Below are positions 1 to 11,446 of a stretch of DNA of 64,000 bases, piece by piece. Numbering within the stretch: the stretch's first letter is position 1; the number at the start of each line of letters is the position of its first letter. Below the pieces are notes generated by a model. It worked only from the letters and a program-made list of their open reading frames with translations. It was not told the DNA's origin and made no database searches. Made by a program: the position numbers and the translations under genes. Source of the DNA: Halicephalobus mephisto (Eukaryota > Nematoda > Chromadorea > Rhabditida > Panagrolaimidae); contig SWDT01000054.1 of assembly GCA_009193035.1 (NCBI GenBank), positions 155,937 through 219,936 of the forward strand, in the 5' to 3' direction.

Positions 1-87
1 TTATATGGAATTAAGATTTTTTCAATTTTAAATGCTAAAAATTCGTCTTGAGAACATTTTAAATTTTTTTAATATTATTCCTTTTAG

Positions 88-3000
88 TTGACATTGGATG
101 CTATAAGATCGTTGATGGAATCCTACCAAGCCTTGCCTCAAACGATGAGCAAAGACGTCAAGGAAATCGGGAAATCCACTGGACGGAAAAGGAGAACGAC
201 CCCGAACACTTCGGTAGTGAGAATAACTGAGCCCGAAGTGGAAGTCCTGGATGTCTGGTGCACTCCAAGAGAAAGTCTGGTGTCTGATTCGTCGGAGGAA
301 GACATGATAAACACCGACATTGAGGAATTACGGGATGCCGTGGAATCTATTCAGTCACTTCAGCGCGTTCTGAAAATCCCGAATCAACATTCTAACGGAT
401 CTTCGCCGATAAACGAGATCCCTAAGATATCTAGTTCTGTCTTGGGGAGTCCCTCTGACCCCAATGCTATACTCAAAGGGATAACGACGAACCTCGGAGG
501 TCACCCGAGGGGGGTCATGCAGTTCCTTCCTTCGGCCCAGCAAAATAAGTTCCAACCGACTCTGGACTCGTACACCTGGAACAAACAACAAGCTTCCAAC
601 TACCCTCTTATCTTGAGAAGGAAGACTTCCGCACCAGACACTTACCTCAAATTCAGTCCATCCTCCGATAGATCTAGTCCTCGACCAAGATCCGGAAGAA
701 TCAGAACTAGCGACACAGAATCCAATATTTTCGCTAACGCAAACGGCACTAACAATAAAGGAGTAGATGCCATTGCTGGGGTTAATCGTTTCTCGAAACT
801 CTTGAATTCTCTTCGAGGACTTCGTCAAGGCTGTGATCAATGGGAATACCAGTAAGATTTCATAACCACACCGCAACTAAAACTATATTTCCCAAAGTTT
901 TCGAATTCGAACTGATTTAATTTATATTCATATATCAATTTCCTAAAAAACAAAAAAAATCAAAGTTAACGCTAGAGAACTCGGGAAACGAAAATCCTAA
1001 AGAAATAACGATTATGAAATTATTTTTCGTCAATCATCATTAGAACGCGCAATCTTTCGTTGCGGGAGTTCCACCATCAAACCGCGCGTAAAATTCACAT
1101 ATTTTTTGCGAAATTCAAATCCTACAATTTCCGAATATGAATTAATTCCAAGTATATCCGAATTTGATTTAAAAGTTTGAATTTAGTTTGAAGTTTTTAT
1201 TTTTGTTATAATACATCTGTTTTTTCAGGAATAATTTGTTAATGCCGCCAGATTCCAATGTTCCTCAACGACAATTACAGCAAAGTCTTCTTCAAGCAGA
1301 TCAGTTACTGTGGAAAAGAAGATCAAGGGCTTCTTTGAGACGACATCAAGAAATCAGAAGCATGGCTGTCCGAGAGCTCTTCGACACTGAGCGGACTTTT
1401 GTCGAAAGTTTGGAGTACCTGATGCAGAAGTACATGCGTCCCTTGAAGCAGCCCTTGGAATGCACTCTTATCGACACTGATCTCGTCGACAAGATCTTTT
1501 ATAAAATCCCAGAAATCCTGGCTCATCATCAAGTCCTCTATGCGGCTTTGACGACGAGGATGGAGAGTTTTCAGAATGACGTCATTATCGGAGATGTTCT
1601 TCTTGCTCATTTTACGAAACAAAGTATGATAGAAACTTTTATGGCTTTTGTAGACAATTTCAAACATGCAAAACAAGCCATCTGGGAAGCCAGACAACGA
1701 CCGGCGTTCGAGAAATATTACATGAGATGCAGCAGAGAACACAGCGCAAAACTCGACTTGAACAGTTTGTTGATTTTGCCGATCCAACGGGTTCCCCGAT
1801 ACGAACTTATTATGAAGCAGATTCTAAAACACACTTCTGTCGATCACTGTGACTACGATAAGCTCGTATTAGTTCAGAAACACGTTCATCAACTGGCCGT
1901 CGTCATCAATTGCCAAAGGGAGGAGACAGAAAAAATGGAACAAAGACTTCGAGAGATCGAAGCCATCGTCGATGGACTAGATGACGTAAGTTATACGACC
2001 ATTTGAGGGGCTTGTCTTTAGTTGTTTGGATCTGCGTCAAGGTCCATAAAGCGTCAAAATCAGATTTAATTTTTGCATAATAATTACATCGTCAGTTTGT
2101 CTAAATGTGTTCGAAATGTCCCTTCGTTACTTTATTTCGAACACAAATCTCAAACTTGGGTAATTAAACCTTATAAACGCGCTATAAAATACAAACGCAA
2201 CACGATCGATGAATCTTTGTTAAAACTGTTAGCAGTCCCTCTGGATCGGTGGCGTTATCGCCGTTCCGATCAAAATGTTGCGAGAAAATTGTAAATTTTA
2301 CTTTAATCCGGAATTTCCATAAATGCATATATAAAAGACCGATCGATCTGGCTAAAAACTGCATATTTAACTTCGATGTCGACCTCGACATTGAAAGGAT
2401 TTATTTTTTCAAAGTTTATATTTCACAAAAACTACGATATTTTTTCCTCTTCAATTCGTATTAGTTTTGAAATTCTTTTTTAAATTGATTTTTCTTTATT
2501 TAACTGATAGGTTAATTACAAGGAAATTAATACGAAAAAATGATATAAATTTTGAAGAATAAAGAGGAAAAAATGTCACACAACTATTACAATGATTTTT
2601 GAAAAAAGTCATAATTCACGTTTTTCACAAATTTTTGAGACAGAAATTACACAGACAATTTGCAATCACTTATAGCTGACTGTAATCAACGTATTGAACC
2701 TCTGAATACGCTTTATACATTGTATTTTACTGAATGTAATCAATAGTAGGATTGTAATTCAATGAAAGTTGATCCTAATTGGGCACAATCAACATGTTCA
2801 AGTTTTTCTTTTCTGCAATTAAAAAGATATAACCATGTTGATTGCACTCAATTACAATCAACTTTCTTTGAATTGCAATCATTCTATTAATATTACTCAG
2901 TTAGAATCCAATATATGAGGAGCGTAATCAAAGGTTCTTACGTGTTGATTCCGTCCAGTTACAGATGATCACAGAATACCTCTGTAAACTAGAGAAAGAA

Positions 3001-5411
3001 TACCAGAAGCAGTAGCCTGAATATCAGGGAGTATGAAATACTGTAGGGCATGAGTGAGGCTTTCAGTTGTCATATACCCAAAAAAGGTGTATTAAAACAG
3101 TTCTAATGTATCGAATACATTACATTTGATATATCCATACATTATATATAATACATTGATATCGACTTAATCTATCAATATATCGATGTATTGAATACCA
3201 TGTATTCATTTTTTGTATGTTAAAACTTATATAGATTGTATCCTTGTCTTCTTGTTCTAGTAAAAGTTTGTATATGACTTCTGTCGCTATCTTAAGAAAT
3301 TAACGTCTCCATTATATTAATTTAATAATTCCAGCTGGTATCTCCCGACAGAATATTCATCAGATATGACGTAGTTTCGGTGAAGGACTCTATGAATGAA
3401 AACAAAATGCGATGTATATTCATGATGTCCGATCAGCTGATCGTGACGAGTATTTGCAAACGGTTCTCTACGGAATATAATAAATATCAACAATTTACTC
3501 AATCTCCTGATTTCCTCGACACTAATAGATTCAAATTACTTATAAAAATCTCCTTAGACGATGTGGACATGGTTCAGGACGCGGTTTTGCTTCTCCACAA
3601 TGTAGAAGAGGAACTAAGAAACGCCCAAGAAGACGTCAACATCATCAGCAAAATTATCGATTTGACGAAGCTGATAAAAGCTGAACATTCGGTAAAGTAA
3701 CTTTAAAGATACTTTTGGGAATTCAAATTTCAGATGTTGTCGAAAACACTGGACACTATGTACACCAGTGGAGTAAGCCACCTCAAGCTGCTGCAGGACC
3801 AAATGGTGTCGAATCCGGACTTGACGACAGTGCACTTGAAAGTGACGACGTTCGAGGGCGTCGAGACCCTTACTGTCCAGTTCCCCAATGCGGAGAAACG
3901 AGGCCTTTGGGAGAACGCTTTTCTCGAGGCAAAAAACGCTCTAAGTAAGTAAATTCTAACTTATTATTTTATTACTTTTTTCAGAAAATTCAATGCAACT
4001 CGAACAGAATCCTCCTCGGTTAAAATCTATCTTAATTCACCGATCTCGACATGGATTGACGTTCAACGTGGGCACACCTACTCTTCCGAAATCGGCCGAA
4101 GGGACTCCCAATGTTTGGGTTTGTTCCTCGGACAAGTTTAGTGGACAAGTTGCGATCCTCAATGTCCAGAACGACCCTTCCATCGAAACCTCCTCCAATT
4201 TGGGCAATTCCGCGATCACGGCGATTTGTGCCGTTCCACCACAACGCCGAACGAAAGCGTTTCCTTCGAGGACCGCTCAGAGCGATCCAGATCAGAAAGA
4301 AATGACTTTGGACAGTTCCTCCTCCGAACTGGAGAGTTCTGAAATGGAAACTTCTTCTCCGGCACAATCGACCATCTGGATAGGTAATGAAGACGGAGAA
4401 ATCTTCATTTTCAATTACTTGGACAGTGTTCGGATCAAAACAAGGGAGAAAGTCGTCCGATTGCCCATGGCTATTGTGGAAATAATTTATCTCGAGGAAA
4501 AAGTCGTTGTGTCCATTTCTAACAAGACTCAAAATCAATTGGTTTACTTCACAAGATCAAAGGAAAACAACTGGAACACCGATAAACCCAGGAATGTAAA
4601 ATTGCCTAAGGCAGGGAAAGTCAATTGCATGATCGCCGTCACGAATAGGTTGTGTTTCGGATGTCAGAATTCCGTATTTTTGCTTAATCCCCATGATTTC
4701 GCAATTGAGGCAAGTTTTATAAAAAATTCCAATTATTATGAAACGAAATTCCAGCGTTCGACCGACTTGAGCAGTTCTCTTTCCGAAGAAGTTGGATTTC
4801 TGGTCTCCGTCGGGTCAACCATATATGCAGCACTGAGAAACTCGACGACAGTTGTGTTATTGAATGCTTTCACGTTGGAATGTATATCGGAATTCAGCGT
4901 CGGACCGGTGTTGCAGAAAACATTGTCCACGAAACAGGACATCATCAGGAACCACAAACTCGGCAACTTGAGGATAACGGCGCTTCTTGGGGCGAGAAGT
5001 CAGCTCTGGATCGGGAGTTCCGCCGGCATAGTCATCTCCACTCCCATCAGCAGAACCAAAACCCCGTGGGTTCCTAACTTCCACGGTAAACTCGTCATTG
5101 TTTATTTTAATAAAAATTGTTTTGTAGTGTGTTCCGTCGGTCATATCGGTCCTTGCCGCTTTCTGACGACCGTCAACGTTAATTACCTTGCTCTAGCGAA
5201 CAACTTCAACAATCGACGAATGTCTTTAAATGCTGCCTCTCTTCAAGAATATGAACAGGTGAAATTATCAATCATTGTTTCTGATCGATTTGGTTTTTAG
5301 ACTTATGTCATCAGCGGAGGAAACGGGATCGAAAATCACACCTCGGATTCCGCGAACGAAGACAACGGCATCGACGACGCTTGTAACCACCTGATATTCT
5401 GGCAGTTGTAA
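88..5411 (+). CDS. ARHGEF10/ARHGEF17-like RhoGEF (5' partial)
   Basis: Guanine-nucleotide exchange factor for Rho GTPases. Exons: 88-851, 1229-1985, 3335-3691, 3734-3944, 3985-5085, 5128-5258, 5301-5411 (TAA), all phase-consistent; about 1143 residues lie in the window. Position 88 follows an acceptor (CTTTTAG), so the gene starts upstream. The first 254 residues are Ser/Pro-rich and low in recognisable structure. Exon 1229-1985 is a Dbl-homology (DH) domain, with RELFDTERTFVESLEYL and LLILPIQRVPRYELIMKQIL as the CR1 and CR3 signatures. The next two exons form a PH-type domain. From about 4000 on, the protein resembles the beta-propeller of ARHGEF10/17 (VWVCSSDKFSGQVAI, TIWIGNEDGEIFIF). DH-PH-propeller order is diagnostic of that subfamily. 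A possible 45-bp GC-AG intron (4710-4754) lies in frame in the propeller. The 1.35-kb intron 1986-3334 holds repeats. I see no gene symbol I can safely assign. Confidence 0.9.
2676..2964. repeat. Foldback (MITE-like) inverted repeat
   Basis: An imperfect palindrome of about 290 bp in the large RhoGEF intron. The arm starting CTGTAATCAACGTATTGAAC is matched by the reverse complement of the end (GTTGATTCCGTCCAGTTAC), and the inner arms around GGCACAATCAACATG and CATGTTGATTGCACTC pair almost fully, with the loop near 2806-2832. No ORF inside. This is the structure of a non-autonomous foldback DNA element; the family is not identified. Confidence 0.75.
2980..3296 (+). mobile_element. LTR-like dispersed repeat, copy 1, with a nested insertion
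   Basis: Shares a long match with 51337-51540: both contain ACCAGAAGC..TAGCCTGA, then TATCAGGGAGT, a TACTGTA and GGCATGAGTGAGGCT, and later TTGTATC..TTGTCT and TTCTAGTAAA. Copy 1 is interrupted at about 3076-3225 by roughly 150 bp of AT-rich sequence, itself partly palindromic (ATACATTGATATCGAC / ATATATCGATGTAT), absent from copy 2. Probably a diverged solo LTR or other terminal fragment; no coding sequence is attached. Confidence 0.6.
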
Positions 5412-6128
5412 ATAAATTCTGTCGATCTCGTGAATTATAAATATTGATTTCAAAATCCTAGAGATGACTAGTTCTTGTTTTGGATCGAAAACATCATCCG
5501 CATGATTTTTGAAATTTGTCATGACGAAACCGAAGAACCATCAGAAGTTCAGTAATCGATAAATCTCGGATGTAAAATAGGATTAATGAAAGAACTATCA
5601 AGTTTTCGAAAATTTTGTTGATGAAAAAAAATTGAAAAAGAGCAGTCGTTCATCCCTGTCGTTAAACTAGGGACTTGTGGCGAACGAGCCGTAGTTGCTC
5701 CGCGGACCTTCCCGACATAATGGACTCGATAAAATGTTCATATTTTCCTCGTCTCGTTTTCCATTTGTAGGTTTGACAGACAGGATTATCAAATACCATG
5801 AATATAAAAACTTTCTCGATTATTTTCCTACGTCGATACGACAAAACGCTTTGGTAAACAAACGGTTTTTGAATTCATGCACCTATCGATCTTTTCGGAG
5901 ATTGGAACTTTCGTTCTCATCAAAGCTTTGATAGTAAATATAAAATTCCGCTTATTCTGATGTGCGCGATTTTATGTCATCACGTGGTTGTGTAAATTTC
6001 GAAATTCCCATGAATTATTTCGAAAACTGTGCCATTTCGAAATTCCCAACCTTTACTATATTCTTAGATTTCCAGATCCATAATGCTAAAACGTTGACCA
6101 GTAATTGGGTTGAATTTCACTAATCGAG
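5412..6128. other. Intergenic: RhoGEF 3' end and AMPK gamma upstream region
   Basis: No convincing coding exon. An AATAAA overlaps the RhoGEF stop codon (5410-5415). Two copies of a TTTCGAAATTCCCA motif flank 6000-6050. A TTTCCAG acceptor-like site at 6070-6077 could serve trans-splicing or a 5' UTR intron for the next gene. Short ORFs here on both strands look like chance. Confidence 0.5.
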
Positions 6129-7558
6129 ATGTCGTTGCATTCGAGTATAGATCAGCAACTTCCGATCGATTCTCCTCCACATATTGATGTTTCTCATACG
6201 GCTTTACTTATCAAGGATGTAAGTCGTTTTTATATATGAAAATCGATAAAATTTCAACGTTATTATTTCCAGACCTCGTTTTTAAGCCCGTCTTCGGCAG
6301 ATGGATCTTTGCTGGGGTCTTCCCCCTCTAGTGCGCCGGAAATTAGCAAAATTATCTTCGGTAACGGTTTTTCATATATGAAATTTCCTTTTTATCCATA
6401 TATGAAATTTCTTTTTTATTCATATATAAAATTTTCTCTTTTTATCCATATATGAAGTTTTCTTTTCAGAGAATCAAGAATCAGTGTATTCTCTATTCAT
6501 GAGGGCACATAAATGCTATGATTTGATTCCGACGAGCTCTAAACTCGTGGTGTTTGACACAGAATTGCCTGTAAGGAAAGCTTTCTACGCTTTGGTGTAC
6601 AACGGCGTCAGAGCAGCTCCATTATGGGACAGTACAAAACAGGAATTCGTCGGGATGCTCACAATAACTGACTTTATTCAAATTCTCCACAAGTATTACT
6701 CTAAAGACGCCATTACGGACGGAATGAGGGAGTTGGAAGAACACAAGATATCCACTTGGAGAAAAGTTTTCGAAGACGACGGTCATGTGAAGCCGTTTGT
6801 GACGATAGACCCGGCGGAAAGCCTTCATCGTGCCGTGGAGATCCTCTGCGAAGAGAAAATCCACAGGCTGCCCGTGCTTGAACAAACCACTGGCAACATC
6901 GGGTACATTCTAACCCATAAGAGATTGATCAAATTTTTATTTCTTTATGTGAGTTTTTGTATATTTACGTTGCTTAAGAAATATGATTCAGATTAACGAC
7001 CTTCCAAGACCGGCTTTTATGGGAAAAACCCCGAAAGAACTAGGAATTGGGACTTGGGGCAATGTCTCGACGATTTCTATGGACACTCCGCTTATTGATG
7101 CGCTCAATATATTCCTGGAAAAACGGGTATCAGCATTACCACTGCTGGATTCTGAAGGACACGTTGTGGATATCTACGCCAAATTCGATGCAATTAATTT
7201 GGCGGCGGACAAAACCTACAACAACCTTGACGTTTCCGTTTTTGAAGCTCTCAGACATCGAGACGAAGTAAATTTCAGTCCATATATCGATTTAAAATTA
7301 TTTTTTCAGTGGTTCGAAGGTGTAAGGAAGTGCTCTGAACATGACTCTCTCATGACTGTGATCGAACTGATAGTGAAGGCAGAAGTACACAGACTAATAG
7401 TTACGAATGAATCTCAACATGTCGTGGGCATTATTTCGCTTTCCGATATCCTGAAGTACATTGTGTTAGAGTTGCCGAAAGCAGCCCAGGTATCGCAATC
7501 AATGAAACCTTCCTCTTCAGCTGAAGTCGTCGACGAACACTTGAATGCCTCCGCCTAA
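6129..7558 (+). CDS. aakg: AMP-activated protein kinase gamma subunit
   Basis: Regulatory, nucleotide-sensing subunit of the AMPK heterotrimer. Exons 6129-6218, 6273-6360, 6470-6948, 6992-7267, 7310-7558; 393 residues, close to metazoan short gamma forms. The protein is four CBS motifs: [20 protein letters not shown] (CBS1), [20 protein letters not shown] (CBS2), [20 protein letters not shown] (CBS3) and [20 protein letters not shown] (CBS4). The family signature around [22 protein letters not shown] and the ending [16 protein letters not shown] match PRKAG proteins. The His in KIHRLPV and VHRLIV is the expected AMP-site residue. The first two exons give a short Ser-rich leader. Nematodes carry several aakg paralogs, so I give only the family symbol; longer 5' isoforms may start upstream. 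Confidence 0.93.
6361..6469 (+). repeat. Tandem repeat filling an AMPK gamma intron
   Basis: About four copies of a 25-30 bp unit of the form TTTTATCCATATATGAAATTT fill the whole intron between the donor at 6361 and the acceptor at 6469. Each unit contains the palindrome CATATATG. Confidence 0.8.
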
Positions 7559-7995
7559 AATGCCAGCAAGAGAATCGCTGATATTCAATATTAAAAATAC
7601 TATAAAATTTTAACATTGTTCAGAGAATTATTTACTAAATTGGAGTATTATTGTATGATGCTGATCAAATTAAAATGAACTTGAAAAATTTCAGTTGAAA
7701 TAATTATTGAAATTCTTGAGTTCTTAGATTTCTTGATTAGTACTGTACATTATTTTGTGCTGAAAATAAATGCCTTTTTTAATTTAACTTTGTTAAAATA
7801 ACAATCATGAAGAAATTAAAAAAAAAGAAAAAGTAGGTGAGAAATAAGCCATATTTTCCTTTTGATCAAGAGAACGCGTGAGAGATCACGGTGCGAGTCA
7901 TACTTCTCTCGGATATCGTCAACTTGTTAGTTTTTTTCATTCTTCCGGAGTTGCTTACCTTCTACTAACCCGTATTGTTGCTGGTTCTGACTAAC
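7559..7995. other. Intergenic between AMPK gamma and LDLR-like gene
   Basis: Holds an AATAAA signal near 7765 for the upstream gene, then a less AT-rich stretch (7860-7990) likely to be the promoter and 5' UTR of the receptor gene. No other feature seen. Confidence 0.5.
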
Positions 7996-10625
7996 ATGAA
8001 TTTACTACTTTTACTGCTTATAACTGTGCCGTTGATAACTTCATTACCAACGAGTTCATATCCGTCGTGCAATCCTGATCACGAATTTGCTTGTTCTGAT
8101 TCCTGTATTCCCTTGGAATTCCAATGTGATCATGTGAAGGACTGCAAATCTGGCGAAGTAAGTTTATATAATTATTTCCTTATACAATCGGTTTTTAGGA
8201 CGAAAAAGGGTGTGAGTACTTGCACAATTGCCGTGCCAATGATTTCATGTGCCGTAGTGGTGAATGTATCAGTGCTAAGTTCAAGTGTAATGGTGATTGG
8301 GATTGCGCTGATGGAAGTGACGAAAACGGATGTCGTGAATGGGAGATGATACGTGCACGAAAGATGATGGGACTCCAATCGTTGCCCGAAGTTACTACTC
8401 CAAAACCTGAGAAATGCGATTTTGCGTTCAACTTTGAGTGTAGAATGTCCTTTGAATGTCTTCCGTTCTCGAAGCGATGCAACGGCGTTTCAGATTGTGT
8501 CTTGGGAGATGATGAGGAGGACTGTATCGACAGTTTGTGTTTCACGGACGGATATGTAAAGTGCGATGACGACAAGCATTGCGTTCATGAGGATCATTTT
8601 TGCGATGGAATCGCAAATTGTCCAGATGGATCTGACGAGAAGAATTGCCACTTTAAATATTTACCCAGTCCTGATGAATTTTTCAATACCATTCAGAATT
8701 GTTCCAATTCCGAATTCCATTGTCTTTCTGGTCAGTGTATCCATAAGAAGGATGTTTGCAACGGCGTAAAAGATTGTGACGATGGTTCTGATGAAGAAGG
8801 ACAATGCGGAAAGTGCAAGGATTTCGGTTGTAGTCACGGATGTTCCGACAGTCCAAGAGGTCCTGAATGTACCTGTCCTCCATTGCAATTCCTCTCTTCC
8901 GATTACCGTACTTGTGAAGTTGATGACCTCTGTGCTTTTGACACCCATGAATGTAGTCAACATTGTGCCCAGATGTACGGTGATGTCAAGTGCTATTGTT
9001 CTGAAGGTTATGATCTTGTTAATACTTACGAATGTTCTGCGAAACCAGAATTTCACAATGGAAGTCTTTTCTTCGTTTATGTAAGTCAATTTGAAATGTA
9101 TTTCTGATTATTTTTAATTTTAGGATCAGAATTCGGTCCGACGTACTCAACTTTTTAACGACTCAGCATTCTATGAAGAACATGTTTCTCCTATTGATGA
9201 CGGTCGTATTTTGTCGCTTACTTTCCATCCTTCCACTGAACAATTGTTTATGGTTGTCGATTACCGACGAAAACATAGAACTGAACTTACTGTTCAGAAT
9301 GGAGTCACTAATTCGGTTCTTCTTACTGCTATTGACATGAAATATGTGGCGATCGATTGGATTACTGGTAATATTTACTATGCAGTTGAAGCTGTTGACC
9401 CTGGAATTGGAGTTTGTTCTCCACGTGGTGAGTATTGTAAGCTATTGATCAAAGGAGAATATCTTGGAGACCATGTTTATACCCAACATTATGGAGGTCT
9501 TATTTTCCATCCTAAGAGATCTCAAATTATTTGGTTAGACCGTAATAGTGAACATTCTAACGGAGCTATTTTTGTTGCTGATACAGATGGGCAGTATCCT
9601 CGTCGACTTGATCACCTGAATATTGGTTACATGCGTACAATTGCCATCGATTATGTGCAGGATCATGTCTATGTTGCTGGTGATGGTGTATTGAGCCGTA
9701 TTGATCTTCATACACTCAAGTCTTCGAATGTAAAGGCAGATGTTTCTCCTCGTTCAATGATTATCTTCAATGGACATTTGTATTTTGTTGAAAGAAATTC
9801 GCATATTTTGAGGAAGAGAAAGTTTGGAAGTGAATCAGCGGAACGTTTGCATTTGCTTAAAGGAAAGGATGTGGCTCTTGCTATCGACAATAAGCTCTAT
9901 TATGATATGTATTATAATCCTTGTGACAATAAGCAATGTAGTCACATGTGTGTTTTGGATCGGAATGGATCTACGGAAGTTCCACGTGCAAAATGTATTT
10001 GTCCTGATCAGTATGAAATGGTCAATGGAGCTTGTGTTTATCTTGGAACTACTATTTCGGTGAGTTTTTATATATTGTTGAGATTGGATTGGGATTATTT
10101 CAGAGAGTTCACTTGAGTAATAGTCGTATGGCTGAATTCTGTCAAAGTGGTTCGATTTGCAAGAATGGAGGTTTTTGTGCACCGGTGAAGGATGTTGCTT
10201 TTGAAAATCCTACTTGTATTTGTCCTGAAGGATTCACTGGTCTTTATTGTGAGAATGCTTTGGAAAGTCACGATGAAAATGATGGTTCTGTCTGGCTTGT
10301 TGCACTTTGGATATTGTTGGGAGTAGTAATTTCAATTGTTGTTCTATTGTGTATTGTATTTGCTCGTTTCCCCAGCCTTCGTCATCGTGCAGAATTGATG
10401 ATTGGCATGAATGTTCCAATTATTTCGTCTCCGTTGTCCAAGTCGGATATTAATAGCAGTAGATCTCCTATTATTCTTGGTACTGATGTGAATACACCAC
10501 CTTCGGTTTCAAGAAGTCAGTCTGGGGACCTCAGTTCAAGCAATTTCCCGAATCCGATGTACAACGCTCCTTCAGTAGCTCCCCTTCTTACTAAACCTGC
10601 TTACTCTGAATCACCTGGTTATTAA
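7996..10625 (+). CDS. rme-2: LDL-receptor family endocytic receptor, probable yolk receptor
   Basis: Type I membrane receptor. Exons 7996-8157, 8199-9080, 9124-10059, 10104-10625; 833 residues. A signal peptide (MNLLLLLLITVPLITS) leads into five LDLa repeats (about residues 26-225, with acidic DGSDE calcium loops), two EGF-like modules, a YWTD-type six-bladed propeller region (for example IIWLDRNSEHSNGAIFVADT), another EGF (NPCDNKQCSHMC), a last EGF (CKNGGFC..CICPEGFTGLYC), one membrane span (VWLVALWILLGVVISIVVLL) and a short tail. The tail carries a perfect FxNPxY internalisation signal (FPNPMY). Size and order fit the LDLR/VLDLR class; RME-2 is the nematode member of this size with five ligand repeats, so the symbol is inference. 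ATG 7996 is preferred because it begins the signal peptide. An AATAAA lies at 10689. Confidence 0.88.
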
Positions 10626-11400
10626 TTTGGTTAGGAATATGAATTTGCTATGTTCTGTGATTTGTTTATTTTGTAATTATTCTGTAGAATAATAAAAAAA
10701 TTTTTTTGGTAAACTGTTAATAAATATTTTAATTTTTCGGAATTTCTTGATTCGGTATTTTGGAGAATGGAGTGGAAGGGGGTTTTTTGGAGGTTAAATT
10801 ACGAGATTTGATTGTGAAATGGAATTTTCCCAAGATTTGATGAATTTTGGAAAATATTATGGAATTAAAAATTACTTTATAGAATTTTTAGGAATATATG
10901 GAATTTTTATTTATTATTGAAATATACTTTTTTATTAAATAATTTGATATATGATTGATTTGTGTGAAAGTATTTTAAAATATTTTTTTTATAATGAAAT
11001 GAAATATCTCAAGGACAGTTTTATTTTTAGATTCAAAAGTTAATTAGAAAAGAATGGGTAGGAACTGTTTAACAGCCATCGTTGGTGGTGGTCCTGACAC
11101 GAAAATAGATGCGCGGACTGAGCTTTTTGTTGGAGAGGTTTGCCAAGCGATTTTTTCTTATAATGATTCCCAAGATTTTTTTGAATATTTTCTCTTAACT
11201 CCAATGATTTTTCAATGCCCATTTGGTTTCTGGTTTTCTGAGAAGTTACCCAAGTATCCTAGGAATTTTCGGTAAACATTTTTTTCGAAGTTATGAGTGG
11301 GTATTTGTAGAATTTATATATCCACATATTTTTAAATCACCGATTTTTGAATATTTGATACTTTTGTGTTGAAGTTTATTAATGTAATCGGGGACTTTTA
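10626..11400. other. Intergenic region after the LDLR-like gene
   Basis: AT-rich spacer. A 73-codon ORF at 11054-11275 and its antisense shadow show no domain, signal peptide or splice support and I treat them as chance. Confidence 0.4.
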
Positions 11401-11426
11401 GGTTCGTGAACCGAACCGGTTCGGTT
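11401..11426. promoter_or_regulatory. Nested palindrome just upstream of a start codon
   Basis: AACCGAACCGGTTCGGTT (11409-11426) is a perfect 18-bp palindrome, overlapping a second one, GGTTC-GT-GAACC (11401-11412). It ends 20 bp before the ATG at 11447. In an AT-rich spacer such a GC-rich dyad is conspicuous and could be an operator for a dimeric factor or a UTR hairpin; the factor is unknown. Confidence 0.5.
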
Positions 11427-11446
11427 TTTTATATCAGTTGTTCAGA

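Noticed and set aside
355..876. 173-codon minus-strand ORF opposite the first RhoGEF exon
   Set aside because: It is the antisense shadow of a coding exon whose plus-strand frame continues in phase into the DH exon; no domain or splice support.
4032..4538. 168-codon minus-strand ORF in the RhoGEF propeller exon
   Set aside because: Antisense shadow; the plus strand has clear propeller blade motifs.
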